From the NCBI GenBank assembly GCA_013349595.1, contig DUZI01000083.1:1-7709 (forward strand): a stretch of DNA of 7,709 bases. The letters are read 5' to 3'. Below, one piece after another: positions 7,292 to 7,709 of this stretch. Numbering within the stretch: the stretch's first letter is position 1; each line of letters starts with the position of its first letter. The notes beneath the pieces are model-generated. The model had not been told where the DNA came from. It saw only the letters and a list, made by a program, of their open reading frames with translations, and searched no databases. The translations under genes were made by a program, and so were the position numbers. Origin of the DNA: Nitrospirota bacterium (GTDB lineage: Bacteria; Nitrospirota; Thermodesulfovibrionia; Thermodesulfovibrionales; Dissulfurispiraceae).

Positions 7292-7310
7292 TTACTCCAT
7301 CCCCTCCTTT
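7292..7310 (-). promoter_or_regulatory. Orphan strong Shine-Dalgarno followed by ATG-GAG-TAA
   Basis: The minus strand reads AAAGGAGGGG at 7310-7301, preceded by GAAA-rich purines. An ATG follows at once (7300-7298), then GAG and TAA. No gene begins here, and aprB starts 106 bases downstream with its own ribosome-binding site. The purine tract contains GAAAGGAGG, the core of the STAB-SD elements known to protect Bacillus mRNA 5' ends by binding 30S subunits. The ATG is too close to the Shine-Dalgarno for efficient initiation. It may be a stabiliser, a start-stop leader or a relic of a lost gene. Confidence 0.35.
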
Positions 7311-7320
7311 CTTTTTGTAT

Positions 7321-7356
7321 GGAAAATAGGGAAATAAAAATATAATCCTACCTTCC
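7321..7356 (-). other. Weak hairpin just downstream of sat
   Basis: In the minus-strand transcript, GGAAGGTAGG (7356-7347) can pair with CCTATTTTCC (7330-7321). This gives 10 pairs, two of them G-U, around a 16-base A/T-rich loop. It begins about 20 bases after the sat stop. No U-run follows the 3' arm, so it does not look like an intrinsic terminator. It could mark the 3' end or a processing point of sat mRNA, or be chance pairing in low-complexity sequence. Confidence 0.3.
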
Positions 7357-7375
7357 TGTTTTTAGTATCCTTAAC

Positions 7376-7709
7376 TTATTTTTTCTCTCCCTCTGCATAT
7401 TTATGTAATTTAATCTCAACTTTTTCAGTAAGTCCTTGATAGTAAGCCTTTAATATATCGATAACTTCTTGACGACTGAACTGAGTTGATACCTCTTCAC
7501 CTTCTGAAAGCATCTTTCTTAACTTTGTCCCACTAAGTAAAATTCTATCATCTTTTCCATGTGGGCATGTTTTCATTGAAGCCATGCCATCACACTTCTT
7601 ACAATAGAATGTCCAATCAATTTTTAAAGGTTTTGTCTCTAATGCATCCTTTGGTATCTCATCAAAAATCTTCTGTGCATCAAAAGGACCATAATATTCA
7701 CCAACTCCA
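7376..7709 (-). CDS. sat: ATP sulfurylase (sulfate adenylyltransferase), C-terminal part, cut by window edge
   Basis: Sat makes APS and pyrophosphate from ATP and sulfate in the cytoplasm, the activation step before APS reductase. Only the last 110 codons are visible. The frame stays open to the right edge (first full codon at 7708) and ends in TAA at 7378-7376. The visible part begins GVGEYYGPFDAQKIFDEIP, the conserved post-catalytic segment of bacterial and archaeal Sat. It continues with YCKKCDGMASMKTCPHGKDD, a C-X2-C-X8-C-X-H cluster like the zinc site of homodimeric Sat from prokaryotes. The next conserved block is LSGTKLRKMLSEGE, followed by a Lys/Glu-rich tail ending EGEKK. The catalytic HXXH region lies outside the window. 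A Met inside this segment (codon at 7585) could be mistaken for a start, but the conserved sequence upstream in the same frame shows it is internal. Sat lies 181 bases upstream of aprB on the same strand, so co-transcription is likely but not proven. Confidence 0.95.
   Translation of the reverse strand, partial: GVGEYYGPFDAQKIFDEIPKDALETKPLKIDWTFYCKKCDGMASMKTCPHGKDDRILLSGTKLRKMLSEGEEVSTQFSRQEVIDILKAYYQGLTEKVEIKLHKYAEGEKK

Noticed and set aside
7376..7585. A separate 69-residue protein starting at the Met at 7585
   Set aside because: The frame is open upstream to the window edge and encodes typical Sat sequence, so this is the internal part of sat.
1..7709. CRISPR arrays, tRNA or rRNA genes, insertion sequences, attachment sites
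   Set aside because: Reading both strands showed no spaced direct repeats, tRNA-like sequence, transposase frames or terminal repeats. The window is almost entirely filled by the six genes.

Overview
The window holds six genes, all on the minus strand. Together they encode the sulfate-activation and APS-reduction steps of dissimilatory sulfur metabolism. In transcription order (right to left) they are the 3' end of sat (ATP sulfurylase, cut by the right edge), aprB and aprA (APS reductase), and qmoA, qmoB and qmoC (quinone-interacting membrane oxidoreductase). All calls rest on motifs read from the protein sequences. No search was run.

How the genes work together: Sat activates sulfate with ATP to APS. 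AprAB reduces APS to sulfite and AMP in the cytoplasm. QmoABC links the quinone pool in the membrane to AprAB, with QmoC as the heme b/Fe-S membrane subunit and QmoA and QmoB as HdrA-like flavoprotein/Fe-S subunits. The same enzymes can run backwards in sulfide- or sulfur-oxidising and disproportionating relatives, and the window cannot settle direction because dsrAB is not visible. The unbroken order sat-aprBA-qmoABC, the AT-rich sequence and the strong AGGAGG ribosome-binding sites suggest a deep-branching bacterial sulfate reducer. Nitrospirota (Thermodesulfovibrio-like) is my first guess and Desulfobacterota the second. That placement is inference.

Layout: 7376-7709 sat 3' end; 7195-7375 a 181-base T-rich (plus-strand A/T-rich) leader holding a weak hairpin and an orphan Shine-Dalgarno; 6769-7194 aprB; 18-base gap; 4771-6750 aprA; 4609-4770 a 162-base structured gap; 3349-4608 qmoA; 6-base gap; 1195-3342 qmoB; 24-base gap; 28-1170 qmoC; 1-27 the start of whatever lies downstream.

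The proteins are conventional and look intact. The least explained part is the aprA-qmoA gap. It holds a perfect 14-bp terminator-like hairpin and, directly after it, a 21-bp inverted repeat whose three imperfections are all G-U pairs in the operon's own transcript. This suggests a structured RNA element that sets aprBA output relative to qmoABC. The sat-aprB leader also carries a strong Shine-Dalgarno followed by a two-codon start-stop, which resembles an mRNA-stabilising or regulatory leader element.
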